From: Flavobacteriales bacterium
GTDB taxonomy: Bacteria > Bacteroidota > Bacteroidia > NS11-12g > UBA9320
Assembly (NCBI GenBank): GCA_020635395.1
Contig: JACJZV010000001.1
Span: forward strand, 434,001-498,000
Reading direction: 5' to 3'
Length of the DNA: 64,000 nucleotides
A model generated the notes under the pieces. It was given only the letters and a program-made list of their open reading frames with translations, did not search any database and had not been told where the DNA came from. A program made the position numbers and the translations under genes. How positions within the stretch are numbered: position 1 is the stretch's first letter; each line of letters starts with the position of its first letter. Shown piece after piece: positions 27,096 through 36,220 of the stretch.

Positions 27096-27761
27096 TTGAA
27101 ACAATACATTTTTATCACACTTTTCCTTTTTGGTTTTACCCTCAAGTCGGTTGCTCAAACCGCCAAAAAAAATGATTCAACCAATATGGAATTGGTGCAG
27201 TTTTCGGGTGTAGTAATGACCTCAGATAGTTTGGTGGGCATACCTTATGCTGCAGTGGCCATTCAGCGAAGTCATGCCGGAACCTATACTGACGTATTCG
27301 GATATTTTACTCTTGTGGCCCGAAAAGGGGATACTTTAAACTTTTCTTGTATTGGTTTTAGACCAAACAAATATGTCATTCCCGATACATTTAGCGATTT
27401 TAAATATTCGATGATAATTCTACTTACAGCTGATACGATGCATTTGCCAACGGTAGTTGTAAGGCCGATGCCACGGCGAGAGTTGTTTGATTATTATTTT
27501 GTAAAATCAGATATACCCGATGATGATTTGGAACGAGCCAGAAAAAATCTGGAGCGGGAAGAGTTGAAAGAAAGTAGGGAAATTCTAAAACCGGACGGCA
27601 TAGAAGTTTCCAAATTGCACCTCTCTCAACAAACTCAAAAGTATTACTATGCAGGTCAGGTAGCACCCAATAATTTGCTCAACCCATTTGCGTGGGCACA
27701 GTTTTTTGAAGCTTGGAAAAGAGGAGATTTTAAAAGAGAGGTAAAAACCTCTGATGAGTAA
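27096..27761 (+). CDS. CarboxypepD-reg-like domain protein
   Basis: A 221-residue exported protein with a signal peptide (MKQYIFITLFLFGFTLKSVA). A carboxypeptidase-regulatory-like beta-sandwich follows (about 38-105), with FSGVVMTSDSLVGIPYAAVA and GTYTDVFGYFTLVARKGDTL. The C-terminal third is charged and helical. Proteins of this form are common in Bacteroidota envelopes and lack the TonB receptor barrel. The start is a TTG at 27096; TAATTTTG at 27065-27072, overlapping the chrA stop, is a perfect -7 box. Function unknown. Confidence 0.78.
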   Translation: MKQYIFITLFLFGFTLKSVAQTAKKNDSTNMELVQFSGVVMTSDSLVGIPYAAVAIQRSHAGTYTDVFGYFTLVARKGDTLNFSCIGFRPNKYVIPDTFSDFKYSMIILLTADTMHLPTVVVRPMPRRELFDYYFVKSDIPDDDLERARKNLEREELKESREILKPDGIEVSKLHLSQQTQKYYYAGQVAPNNLLNPFAWAQFFEAWKRGDFKREVKTSDE

Positions 27762-27772
27762 AAGATATTTTT

Positions 27773-28315
27773 CTAAAAGGGCGAATCCAGTACATCAAGA
27801 GTAGGATGAACCTTGTCTTTGTCGGACAAGTTAACGTCTTGCAATTGCCAATCGATGTTCAGTTTGGGGTCGTTAAAAAGCAAACCACCTTCAGAAGCAA
27901 GATTGTATAAATTGGTACATTTATAAGAAAAAATGGTATTGTCTTTTAACGTGCAAAAGCCATGGGCAAATCCTGAAGGAATCCAAAACATTAATTTATT
28001 TTCGGCGGAGAGATTGATGCTGAAACTTTGGCCATACGTTCTGCTATTTTTTCGAATATCCACTATTACGTCTTGCACTTCGCCCGAAATAACCCGAACT
28101 AATTTGCCCTGATCGTGGGGTGGGTGTTGAAAATGAAGCCCCCTTAAAACACCTCTATGGCTCATAGACTCATTGTCTTGAACAAAATCTAAGTTTAAGC
28201 CAGCTTGTTCAAATTTAGAAGCACTATAACTTTCAAAAAAATAACCTCTATGATCCCCAAATACTTTAGGCTCAATAATTTTAGGCCCCGCAATAAATAT
28301 TTCTCTAAACTCCAA
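27773..28315 (-). CDS. rfbC: dTDP-4-dehydrorhamnose 3,5-epimerase
   Basis: A cupin epimerase of the dTDP-L-rhamnose pathway. Motifs: IIEPKVFGDHRGYFFESYS at the N-terminus, the catalytic-His block RGVLRGLHFQHPPHDQGKLV, VIVDIRKNSRTYGQ, and FWIPSGFAHGFCTL. The open frame extends to 28438, but the family begins around EFREIFIAG. A TTG at 28315 gives 180 residues (family about 182) and lies about 20 nt after a near-consensus -7 box, CAAATTTG (28342-28335). rfbA, rfbB and rfbD are not in the window. Confidence 0.92.
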   Translation of the reverse strand: MEFREIFIAGPKIIEPKVFGDHRGYFFESYSASKFEQAGLNLDFVQDNESMSHRGVLRGLHFQHPPHDQGKLVRVISGEVQDVIVDIRKNSRTYGQSFSINLSAENKLMFWIPSGFAHGFCTLKDNTIFSYKCTNLYNLASEGGLLFNDPKLNIDWQLQDVNLSDKDKVHPTLDVLDSPF

Positions 28316-28408
28316 ATCAAAAAAATCTAAGCCGCAAATTTGTAAAACTTTGGCCAATATGTTGATAATAAAATGACTTTTGGCCGATGTTCGGGCAACG
28401 GCTCTTCT

Positions 28409-28416
28409 TAATTTTG
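28409..28416 (+). promoter_or_regulatory. -7 box for pcrA
   Basis: TAATTTTG, a perfect TAnnTTTG box, with the GTG start only 4 nt downstream. The message would be leaderless or nearly so. Confidence 0.5.
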
Positions 28417-28420
28417 ACAT

Positions 28421-30706
28421 GTGAATAATAATACCCAACAGGATTATTTAAAAGGCCTCAATGAGCCACAAAAGCAGGCAGTGTTGCAGGTTGGTGGCCC
28501 TGTGATGATTGTGGCGGGAGCAGGCTCCGGAAAAACAAGGGTGCTTACCTATCGTATAGCCCACATGATAGCCAGTGGCATTGACCCCTTCAATATTTTG
28601 GCACTAACTTTTACCAACAAAGCTGCACGCGAAATGCGGAATAGAATTGAAAAGGTTATTGGCGGCGAGGCAAAAAATATTTGGATGGGAACTTTTCACT
28701 CTGTTTTTGCCAAAATTCTTCGATTTGAGGCTGATAAATTGGGTTATCCAAGCAACTTTACCATTTATGATACCGACGACAGCAAAAGTTTGTTGAAAAG
28801 CATCATCAAAGAAATGAAGCTAGACGACAAAGTGTATAAACCAAACGTGGTTTTAAACAGAATAAGTGCCGCCAAAAATAGCCTCATAACCTATAAAATG
28901 TATGGCAATGCCGATGAGCTGACCGCCTATGACGGAGTAAGCGGAAGGCCACACATAGCCCAGATTTATGAAACTTATGCCAAACGTTGTTTTCAATCTG
29001 GGGCGATGGATTTTGATGATTTGTTGTTAAAAACGTTCGAACTTTTTACCAAACACGTGGATGTTTTAAACAAGTATCAGCACAAGTTTAAATATGTAAT
29101 GGTTGATGAGTATCAAGACACAAACCATTGCCAATACATGATTGTAAAAAAACTGGCTGCCGTAAATGAAAATATCTGTGTTGTGGGCGATGATGCCCAA
29201 AGTATCTATTCTTTCAGGGGGGCAACCATCCGGAATATTTTAAACTTTGAAAAGGACTATCCTGATTTGAAAGTGTTTAAACTTGAACAAAACTACCGAA
29301 GCACACAAACCATTGTAAATGCAGCAGGGTCAATCATTTCGAAAAACAAAGAGCAATTAGAAAAGAAAGTTTGGACCGACAATAATCTTGGGGACAAAAT
29401 AAAGGTAATGCGGGCTGTTACCGATAATGAGGAGGGGAAACTGATAGCCCAAAGCATTTTTGAAGAAAAGATGCGAAACCAATTGCCCAATAAGGATTTT
29501 GCCATATTGTATAGAACCAATGCACAATCCAGAAGCTTAGAAGAAGCCTTGAGAAAACAGAATATTCCTTATAGAATATACGGAGGTATGTCTTTTTATC
29601 AAAGAAAGGAAATAAAAGACCTATTGGCATACCTCAAGTTGACCGTTAACCATAAAGACGAAGAGAGTTTAAAAAGGGTCATAAACTATCCTGCACGTGG
29701 CATTGGCAATACAACCCTGGATCGAATTCAACTCAATGCGGCAGAACAAGGTGTTAGCTGGTGGGAGGTAGTGGCCAATGCCCAGTTATTCCCAAATCTT
29801 GGGTCGGCGGCCACAAAGTTGAATGATTTTACCACCAAAATTAGAAGTTTTGCAACCCTTTTAAATACAAAAGATGCATACGAAGTTGCAATGCACATCG
29901 CCAAATCAACCGGATTGTTGACAAATTTATATGATGATAAGACCGTAGAAGGTATCAGCCGATATGAAAATGTGGTTGAATTGCTCAATGGTATCAAAGA
30001 ATTTGTTGAGGATGACACGAGCGAATTGGAGAAAACACTCGGTATTTATCTTCAGGATATTGCCCTTATAACCGATGCCGACAAAGAAGACAATTCGGAT
30101 GATAAAGTATCCTTAATGACCATCCATTCGGCAAAGGGTTTAGAGTTTGGCTACGTTTATATATCAGGCATGGAAGAAAACCTATTTCCATCGCAAATGA
30201 GCACCGGAAGTAGAAAAGAGCTGGAAGAGGAAAGAAGGTTGTTTTATGTGGGAGTAACCCGTGCCGAAAAAAGATTGTATCTATCGTATGCAAATTCACG
30301 ATTTAGATTTGGCCAATTATTACCCTGCGAACCAAGCCGATTTATTAGTGAAATAGACGAAGATTTTGTTGAACTCGACAAGAGTTTTAAAACCAAAGAA
30401 ACCAATGTTAATCAAGGATTAAATTTGTTTGCAAACCGAAATAAAGAAAAGGCTGACTTTGGTAATAAATTTGGCAAAACCAACAACTTGGTCAGAGAGA
30501 CTAAACTTCCGCCACTGATACCAAACTTTGAAGCCGAAGACACCTCCAATTTAAAGGTAGGTGATAGGGTAGAGCATCAACGATTTGGCAAAGGAGAGGT
30601 GGTGTCGCTTGATGGAGATTTTGGAAACGCCAAAGCCACCATTGATTTTGAAATAGGCGGGAAAAAGCAGTTGGTATTAAAGTTTGCTAAATTGAGGTTT
30701 ATTTAA
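28421..30706 (+). CDS. pcrA: ATP-dependent DNA helicase PcrA/UvrD
   Basis: An SF1A 3'-5' helicase of 761 residues that acts in nucleotide excision repair and clears RecA or stalled replication complexes. Motifs in order: Q-motif LNEPQKQAV, Walker A AGAGSGKTRVL, LTFTNKAAREM (Ia), VDEYQDTN (II), GDDAQSIYSFRGA (III), EQNYRS (IV), MTIHSAKGLEF (V) and VGVTRAEKRLYL (VI). The C-terminus carries a Tudor-like PcrA/UvrD domain (KVGDRVEHQRFGKGEVVSLD) that binds RNA polymerase. The start is GTG at 28421. Its 3' end overlaps the convergent response regulator gene by 4 bp. Confidence 0.96.
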   Translation: MNNNTQQDYLKGLNEPQKQAVLQVGGPVMIVAGAGSGKTRVLTYRIAHMIASGIDPFNILALTFTNKAAREMRNRIEKVIGGEAKNIWMGTFHSVFAKILRFEADKLGYPSNFTIYDTDDSKSLLKSIIKEMKLDDKVYKPNVVLNRISAAKNSLITYKMYGNADELTAYDGVSGRPHIAQIYETYAKRCFQSGAMDFDDLLLKTFELFTKHVDVLNKYQHKFKYVMVDEYQDTNHCQYMIVKKLAAVNENICVVGDDAQSIYSFRGATIRNILNFEKDYPDLKVFKLEQNYRSTQTIVNAAGSIISKNKEQLEKKVWTDNNLGDKIKVMRAVTDNEEGKLIAQSIFEEKMRNQLPNKDFAILYRTNAQSRSLEEALRKQNIPYRIYGGMSFYQRKEIKDLLAYLKLTVNHKDEESLKRVINYPARGIGNTTLDRIQLNAAEQGVSWWEVVANAQLFPNLGSAATKLNDFTTKIRSFATLLNTKDAYEVAMHIAKSTGLLTNLYDDKTVEGISRYENVVELLNGIKEFVEDDTSELEKTLGIYLQDIALITDADKEDNSDDKVSLMTIHSAKGLEFGYVYISGMEENLFPSQMSTGSRKELEEERRLFYVGVTRAEKRLYLSYANSRFRFGQLLPCEPSRFISEIDEDFVELDKSFKTKETNVNQGLNLFANRNKEKADFGNKFGKTNNLVRETKLPPLIPNFEAEDTSNLKVGDRVEHQRFGKGEVVSLDGDFGNAKATIDFEIGGKKQLVLKFAKLRFI

Positions 30707-31074
30707 GCGGCAATTATTCCGTACTTCTCAAACATATCCTGCATTTGACTAATGGCGGTAGATTTGTGAATATATTCATTCATGCCACTATCCATAGCCT
30801 TTACCATCACTGCATTTTGAGGTAGAGAAGTAAAAGCGACAATAGGCGTTTTTGAGTCAAAGGTTCTAATAGCACGTGCCACATCATACCCGTTTTCTTT
30901 GGGCATGTGTATATCCAACAATATCAGTTTATACGAATTTTTTTGGAGTAGAGTTAGCGTGTCTTTTTGATTTTGAGCTGTATCAAAAGAAATTCCCATC
31001 TTGCTGAACATAATGCTCATAAACAAACTATTGATTTCATTATCATCCACAATAAGAATTTTATTTGAGTCCAT
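30703..31074 (-). CDS. Single-domain response regulator
   Basis: A lone receiver domain of 123 residues. The acidic pair (VDDNEINS), the phospho-acceptor Asp in LLDIHMPKENGYD (about D54), the Thr/Ser position (AFTS) and the Lys in IHKS are all present. There is no output domain and no histidine kinase nearby, so it probably relays phosphate or binds a partner. The DNEIN phrase is typical of receivers linked to hybrid kinases. TATCTTTA at 31095-31102 (minus) is a near -7 box. Confidence 0.88.
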   Translation of the reverse strand: MDSNKILIVDDNEINSLFMSIMFSKMGISFDTAQNQKDTLTLLQKNSYKLILLDIHMPKENGYDVARAIRTFDSKTPIVAFTSLPQNAVMVKAMDSGMNEYIHKSTAISQMQDMFEKYGIIAA

Positions 31075-31174
31075 AATAAGTAGTAATAAAACAGTAAAGA
31101 TAACTATACAACATGTATGCCTTATTGTAATTCACTCATTATTAATGTTTTGCGAAGCATAGTGTAATCGGTTT

Positions 31175-31192
31175 ATTCCCAATTTTGGGAAT
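31175..31192. repeat. 18-bp inverted repeat ATTCCCA-N4-TGGGAAT
   Basis: Perfect 7-bp arms around ATTT, lying between the response regulator gene and the 3' end of the next minus-strand gene. The arm core TCCCA/TGGGA recurs at 31685-31697 on the other side of that gene. Confidence 0.6.
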
Positions 31193-31208
31193 TTATATTC
31201 AATGTGGG

Positions 31209-31628
31209 TTATTTGAAATGTAGTTTCAGGCAATGCCAAAGCTCTTTTTTTAAGGTCACATTGTGAGCAATTTCCGAAAGACTATGGCAGTAAATTTTGC
31301 CATTATTCAATTCATACAATTTGTTTGGTGTATGATTATATCCAAAAAGAATAATAAAGTCAGTGTTAAAATTCTGATAAGAACTAAAAGACGTGATAAT
31401 TGTGTTTACCCCTTCTTCAAGTTTAATAGCTGCCATAATATTTTCCAATAGTGTTTTATCGGAAGAGCTTAGACTCATGTTTTCAAGGGCAATGACAACT
31501 TTATAATGAGTAGGGTTCACTTCGGATATGGCGTCTTCGTTTGCCACTGTTTTATCTGAAATGACGTAAATGGTGTCGAATAAATCAATGATTGAACGAT
31601 GAGGAATTTTCCAAATATTATTGAGCAT
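31209..31628 (-). CDS. Hypothetical protein, possibly DNA polymerase III psi-like
   Basis: A 139-residue protein without signal peptide. The C-terminal pattern (KIYCHSLSEIAHNVTLKKEL, then WHCLKLHFK) and the preceding FIILFGYNHTPNKLYELN resemble a group of small Bacteroidota proteins that I associate with HolD/psi, where a similar ending xLxEIxxNxxLKxxLWxxLK occurs. The N-terminal 80 residues match nothing I know. A perfect -7 box (TAAATTTG, 31640-31633) lies 4 nt before the ATG, so the mRNA is probably leaderless. The psi assignment is tentative. Confidence 0.5.
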   Translation of the reverse strand: MLNNIWKIPHRSIIDLFDTIYVISDKTVANEDAISEVNPTHYKVVIALENMSLSSSDKTLLENIMAAIKLEEGVNTIITSFSSYQNFNTDFIILFGYNHTPNKLYELNNGKIYCHSLSEIAHNVTLKKELWHCLKLHFK

Positions 31629-31632
31629 GGCA

Positions 31633-31640
31633 CAAATTTA
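31633..31640 (-). promoter_or_regulatory. -7 box for the 31209-31628 gene
   Basis: TAAATTTG on the minus strand, a perfect TAnnTTTG, 4 nt upstream of the start codon. Confidence 0.45.
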
Positions 31641-31684
31641 CATAATTTAAAAATGCTTGTATTAATGTGTGCTCATTAAAGTAA

Positions 31685-31697
31685 TCCCATTTTGGGA
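31685..31697. repeat. Inverted repeat TCCCA-N3-TGGGA
   Basis: Same arms as the 31175-31192 repeat, here in the long non-coding stretch upstream of the OmpA-family gene. A third half (TTTTTGGGAT) follows the palindrome at 31763-31784. Confidence 0.5.
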
Positions 31698-31762
31698 CAA
31701 ATATTATGACTAAAAACCCTTTAAAAATGTTTTATATTTAAGTATGTGCCGAATATTCTAAT

Positions 31763-31784
31763 AAATAGACAATGTTGTCTATTT
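31763..31784. repeat. Perfect 22-bp palindrome in a non-coding region
   Basis: Two perfect 10-bp arms (AAATAGACAA and its complement) around TG. It lies in the 467-bp gene-free stretch 31629-32095. It could be a dimeric repressor operator or an RNA hairpin; the T-run after it is short (TTTTTGGG), so it is a poor terminator. Confidence 0.75.
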
Positions 31785-31797
31785 TTGGGATAAAAGT

Positions 31798-32095
31798 TTT
31801 AGTTGACACTTTTTAATGCCTTGATTATCAATAGTTTAAAAAATGGCATTGCTTTCGATATTACCGCTATGTATCTTTCGAGAGAAAGAGCACATGGTTA
31901 ATAATTTTCATCATAAGTAGTAGTTTAGTATTTTATCTTTGATTTTAAGCCCTGACCTATATGGTTGGGGCTTGTCATTTATACACAAATCTAAAATTTT
32001 GCTAATTAACATTTTTTTGCTAACTTGCAGAACAATTTACAGAATAAATAAAAGATAATTTCGTTATCACTCAAAATTAATGTGCCTTTTTAGAT
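31798..32095. other. Non-coding stretch upstream of the OmpA-family gene
   Basis: No convincing reading frame on either strand. A weak hairpin lies at 31947-31973 (AAGCCC pairing with GGGCTT around a Tyr-codon-like TATAT). TAATTTCG at 32056-32063 is a 7-of-8 -7 box that could serve the OmpA-family gene at 32096. Confidence 0.5.
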
Positions 32096-33208
32096 ATGAA
32101 TAGGCTTGTAAATATCTCAGTTCTGACATGCTTCATTCTCGCATTTAGTGCTAAATTGTCTTTTGGCCAACCACCTGTTTCTTTTGATAAAAAAGTGCTG
32201 AGTATATATTTTGATTCGAACAAGGATGATATTTCTGAAAGCTCCAAAAAGAATATTAGAGAGTCTTTGATGGAACTGAGCTCAATGATAATTAAAGAGG
32301 TTTACGTGGCAGGTCATACCGATGTAGATGCCTCAACCCTCTACAATATGTCTTTGGCTGCCAATAGAGCCCAAAATGCATCAAAATATTTGACACAATT
32401 GGGCATAAAACCTGATATTATCAAAGAGGAGTCGTTTGGCGAAATTCAGGCAAAAAACGACGATAAGAGGCTCGACCGCAGAGTGGATATTACATTTATA
32501 TACCTTTCTGAGAACGAAACTATTGAAACAATATCAAATGGTAGTCTTAAATACGTAGTAGTTCAAACTCTTAATGCAAACACAAGAGAAAAAATTCAAT
32601 GCGACTATGCTTTAGAAAGGGGCGACAAAAATGCTTTCTCAAAAACTTCAACAACAGGGGTATGTTTATTCAATTTTAACTATGTTACCCAAGTCCCCAC
32701 AACACTCATGTTCTCAAGTTCAGGTTATTTAAACGAAAAGGTTGAGATAAATCCGGAGAGGGGTAGCGTAAGCGGAGATACATTGAAATTGAATGTACTT
32801 ATGCGTCCGGTTGAGGTGCAGCAAAAATTTAGATTTGACAACATTTTCTTCTATACCGATACAGATAAGTTTAAACCTGAATCTAAACCAGAACTCGAAA
32901 AGTTGGTGTTGCAACTTAAAGAAATGCCTAATATGTACATCGAAATTCAGGGCCACATGAGTTTTGCCGAAAATAGAAAGGCCAACGTATTTCAACAGAT
33001 TTATAACCATGACTTATCTCACAAGAGAGCTAAGGCGGTGTACAATTATTTGATAGAAAATGGCATTGAAAAAGAACGTTTGACCTATATTGGACTAAGT
33101 AATTTTAGAATGATTTTCCCTGTTCCAAAATCCGAAAATGAAGCAGACCAAAATAAAAGAGTTGAAGTTTGGACCTTAAATCTTGTAAAGCCCGAGGAGG
33201 CTCATTAG
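32096..33208 (+). CDS. Protein with two OmpA-like domains
   Basis: A 370-residue exported protein (signal peptide MNRLVNISVLTCFILAFSAK, then LSFGQ). It has two OmpA/MotB peptidoglycan-binding domains. The first (about 35-140) includes LSIYFDSNKDDIS, VAGHTDVDASTLYNMSLAANRAQ and RLDRRVDITF. The second (about 250-365) includes NIFFYTDTDKFKPESKPELE, HDLSHKRAKAVYNYL and NKRVEVWTL. A beta-rich linker joins them. In both, the NxxLSxxRA region is near-canonical, so peptidoglycan binding is likely. A double OmpA arrangement is less common than a single domain with a barrel. It converges on the porin gene. Confidence 0.86.
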   Translation: MNRLVNISVLTCFILAFSAKLSFGQPPVSFDKKVLSIYFDSNKDDISESSKKNIRESLMELSSMIIKEVYVAGHTDVDASTLYNMSLAANRAQNASKYLTQLGIKPDIIKEESFGEIQAKNDDKRLDRRVDITFIYLSENETIETISNGSLKYVVVQTLNANTREKIQCDYALERGDKNAFSKTSTTGVCLFNFNYVTQVPTTLMFSSSGYLNEKVEINPERGSVSGDTLKLNVLMRPVEVQQKFRFDNIFFYTDTDKFKPESKPELEKLVLQLKEMPNMYIEIQGHMSFAENRKANVFQQIYNHDLSHKRAKAVYNYLIENGIEKERLTYIGLSNFRMIFPVPKSENEADQNKRVEVWTLNLVKPEEAH

Positions 33209-35085
33209 TTGAACATTCGCCAATCAATTCCAAAATTTACCATTCTTGACATTTGCGGGTATCCAAATGCAGAATAGGTGTCGTTTTCGAAAAATCCTTG
33301 ACTCACATTTTCTAACGATACGAAGAGTTTTACTGTTTTAACCTTGACATCAACAAAAAAATCTATTACCGGGTATCCACCAATAGATTGGTGGCTTACT
33401 ACATATCGGCGAATCAATGGGTTGTATGTGTAGCCATCAAAAGCAGAATAATATCCGGCTTGAACACCGGCTCGACCGTACATATTTTTTTTAAACAAAA
33501 ACCCTTCTTTATAAATTCTTCCGGTATAAGACAGACGAGGAACAGGAAGCACTTCAGCCAAAGAATTTTGAACGGAAATTCGCTGATGTAAATGCCAACT
33601 ATTACCAATTTTTGTATGATGGGAAAGCCAAAATTTAGAGTATTTAAAAGCGTCATTCCATTGTTTGCGGTATCCGGAAGAGTCGAAATACACAAAATTG
33701 GTGGCGTGACGAAAGATAAAACCAACCGAAAACTTGTTAGGGTAGCTCATTTGACAAATGATTTGATTGGTAGTAACGCTGCTGAGTCTCTGATGCCACA
33801 GATAATTATTACTGGCAAAAAATTGGGATAAATAATCCGGACGTCTCTTTTGTGAAGTAATGCCAGTAGTAAAATAGAACTTTTTAATTGGAATTTGAGT
33901 TCTAATAGTGGCTTGATAATCACTCTTATAAAACCCCATCACATCTGTCTGGAAGGCCGATTTTAAAGATAGTTTTTCAAATTTTCTATCAAAAGAAGCA
34001 GCAAGTCTTAAGTGCTGAAATTTGCTTTTATAAAGGCTCAAAACCGAAACATTATTGTATTCGTGTTGTACGAATAGTGTGGTAAAAGTGTTTTGTGTCC
34101 GTATATTTTTCCCAATTTTGTTAATGAAAGAGTATAACTTGGTTGAATCTTTTGTAGTCAATGTAAAATGTCGAATTGGATATAAATCTGTATTTGGGTT
34201 GGGGTCTGAAAACAACGTTTTTTCGGTTCTATATTCGAACGTATGAAACCATTGATTTTTAACTTTGGTATTTTGCGAATCGGCTAAAGCAAGGCTATCA
34301 TTGAGGGAGTTTCTAAAATATTGGGTAAATCCTGCCGATTTATTCCAAAAAACATTGGTAGCTTTTGCAAAGGCTGCCTCCGCCGAAAAAAAACGATTTC
34401 TGCCCGAATAGGTATAAAAAGCGGAGTCGTTTAGTATAGAATTGGTTTCTTTTAGGGTTAATTTATTGCTGGTATAGTGGGCTAATAGTTCATAATTTCT
34501 TTTTTCAGTACGGAAGTGCGAAAAAACGTTGGTGGCATAGAGGTCTGACATTTTTTCACGATTAAAAAAGTCAAGGTTTCCGAAAAAGAGATTGTTGCAT
34601 TTTATTCGCGAATAGTCCAAACCATAGCTCCAATATTTGTTGAGATTTTGCGAATACTCGGCCTCAATTAGCAATAAATTGGCGGTGCCTTGTGCATATT
34701 TAAAATTGGTTCTGGGTGTGTTCGATTCATAATATTTTATGCTGTCCGGATTTTTGAAATAGTATTTTGTAGGGTTTTGGTCGTTTAAGTGAAACGTTCC
34801 ATTATCCACCATCGAAGGCTCAACCCCCTTAGTGGGCGATGCAATTCGACCTAAATTAATAAAGTTTAAATCGGTCTGTTTTTCTTTGTTTAAAATATGA
34901 ACATTTTTAAGCAACGTGTCTTCTGTCTGCAATTCAAAGTTAAACTTTTCAATTGCCGACTTAGTCAAATAGCCGGATAAATCACTTTTATAATGAGTAG
35001 TGTCAAAAAAATGTTGTCCATAAAGTTGCTGAGCAAGCAGACAGGCAACAACTGTAAGAATTTGTTTTAAAGCAATATTCACCAT
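33205..35085 (-). CDS. Putative porin (Porin_10 type)
   Basis: A 626-residue outer-membrane protein with a signal peptide (VNIALKQILTVVACLLAQQL, then YGQ). After an N-terminal soluble part of about 140 residues there are many alternating strands rich in Tyr, Phe and Asn, ending in RMVNFGIDWRMFN with a C-terminal aromatic-Asn typical of barrels. The layout matches the Bacteroidota 'putative porin' family. The ATG at 35085 is only 1 nt from a perfect -7 box (TACTTTTG), so the adjacent GTG codon at 35082 may be the true start. Confidence 0.8.
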   Translation of the reverse strand: MVNIALKQILTVVACLLAQQLYGQHFFDTTHYKSDLSGYLTKSAIEKFNFELQTEDTLLKNVHILNKEKQTDLNFINLGRIASPTKGVEPSMVDNGTFHLNDQNPTKYYFKNPDSIKYYESNTPRTNFKYAQGTANLLLIEAEYSQNLNKYWSYGLDYSRIKCNNLFFGNLDFFNREKMSDLYATNVFSHFRTEKRNYELLAHYTSNKLTLKETNSILNDSAFYTYSGRNRFFSAEAAFAKATNVFWNKSAGFTQYFRNSLNDSLALADSQNTKVKNQWFHTFEYRTEKTLFSDPNPNTDLYPIRHFTLTTKDSTKLYSFINKIGKNIRTQNTFTTLFVQHEYNNVSVLSLYKSKFQHLRLAASFDRKFEKLSLKSAFQTDVMGFYKSDYQATIRTQIPIKKFYFTTGITSQKRRPDYLSQFFASNNYLWHQRLSSVTTNQIICQMSYPNKFSVGFIFRHATNFVYFDSSGYRKQWNDAFKYSKFWLSHHTKIGNSWHLHQRISVQNSLAEVLPVPRLSYTGRIYKEGFLFKKNMYGRAGVQAGYYSAFDGYTYNPLIRRYVVSHQSIGGYPVIDFFVDVKVKTVKLFVSLENVSQGFFENDTYSAFGYPQMSRMVNFGIDWRMFN

Positions 35086-35086
35086 G

Positions 35087-35094
35087 CAAAAGTA
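35087..35094 (-). promoter_or_regulatory. -7 box for the porin gene
   Basis: TACTTTTG on the minus strand, with a TTG 23 bp upstream (35120-35118). It nearly touches the start codon. Confidence 0.5.
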
Positions 35095-35129
35095 AGGGCT
35101 GTGTGGTATAAAAATTTCAAAATATAGAA

Positions 35130-36209
35130 ATGGAAAACATCAAAAGTATTTTTGCAACCAAAGATATTGTTTTGAAAGATTTTTTCATTGTAGGGCAGGG
35201 GTTGGCCGGATCCGTATTGGCAGTAAAACTTGAGCAAATGGGCAAGAGTTTTAAAATTTTTGACAGCCCCAATCCAAATACATCTTCTGCGGTGGCCGCA
35301 GGAATAATGAATCCGGTTTCTGGCAAAAGATATGTTCCGGTTTGGCGGGCTTCCGAAATTTTTTCGGTTGCTTTTACATTTTATAGGTTTTGCGAGACAA
35401 AGTTGGCGGGCAATTTTTTTTACGAAATGCCTCTTTATCGAATTTTTGGAAGCATTGCAGAGCAAAATGAGTGGATGGGCAAAGCAGGAAATGATAAAGT
35501 AGCTCCGTTTTTAAATGAGCATCCTGATTCAATTTTAAAATTAAACGAAGAAATATATTCAAATCCACACTACTCGCTTTCTTTAAAAGGTGGAAGGTTA
35601 GAAGTTGCCGAATTTGTAAATAAAGTAAGAAACAGGTTGGTGCATCAAGGAATCTTTTCCGAAAGACATATCTCACCATCCATAGTAATGCATTTCAAAA
35701 ATCATGTTTCAATTGATGGAGAAGAGGCCAAACAAATCATTTTTTGCACAGGATTGGATGATGGTTTTTGGTCGTTTTTGCCTTTCATTGGCGTTAAGGG
35801 CGAGCTTTTGGAAGTTGCTTCTGATGCCTTAGAAAGGGACAGAATTGTAGTTGGGGCAAGTTTTTTAACACCCTCTGCAAAACATTTTTATTTGGGAGCC
35901 ACTTACAATTGGGATGATAAATCGCTAATGCCAACAGAACAGGCTCGGGAAGAATTAATCAATAACTACTACAAGTTTGCAAAGCCACCAATCGAAATCA
36001 AAAATCAACGAGTGGGTTTTAGGCCAACCGTGCGAGATAGAAAACCATTATTAGGAATGCATCCGGAATATCCAAATCTATTTCTTTTTGGAGGCCTGGG
36101 CAGCAAGGGTGTCTCGCTGGCTCCATACCTTGCCGACAGGTTGTTGGAATTTATTATACATGAAAAAGGGTTGGATAGTGAGATAAACTTAAATCGGTTC
36201 AAGAAATAG
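35130..36209 (+). CDS. FAD-dependent oxidoreductase (DAO family)
   Basis: A 359-residue flavoprotein of the D-amino-acid oxidase/glycine oxidase superfamily. The dinucleotide-binding start is FFIVGQGLAGSVLAVKLEQM (about 18-37), followed by the conserved SSAVAAGIMNPVSGKR, and the C-terminal FAD-contacting region is VGFRPTVRDRKPLLGMHPE and GGLGSKGVSLAPYLADRLLE. The substrate is unknown; amine or amino-acid oxidation, or tRNA-related MnmC-like oxidation, are possibilities for the fold. The gene stands alone, with the small-RNA repeat array beyond its 3' end. Confidence 0.85.
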   Translation: MENIKSIFATKDIVLKDFFIVGQGLAGSVLAVKLEQMGKSFKIFDSPNPNTSSAVAAGIMNPVSGKRYVPVWRASEIFSVAFTFYRFCETKLAGNFFYEMPLYRIFGSIAEQNEWMGKAGNDKVAPFLNEHPDSILKLNEEIYSNPHYSLSLKGGRLEVAEFVNKVRNRLVHQGIFSERHISPSIVMHFKNHVSIDGEEAKQIIFCTGLDDGFWSFLPFIGVKGELLEVASDALERDRIVVGASFLTPSAKHFYLGATYNWDDKSLMPTEQAREELINNYYKFAKPPIEIKNQRVGFRPTVRDRKPLLGMHPEYPNLFLFGGLGSKGVSLAPYLADRLLEFIIHEKGLDSEINLNRFKK

Positions 36210-36220
36210 AAAGTCGATAT

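Noticed and set aside
31947..31973. Hairpin upstream of the OmpA-family gene as a riboswitch
   Set aside because: Only about six clean base pairs and no recognisable aptamer features.
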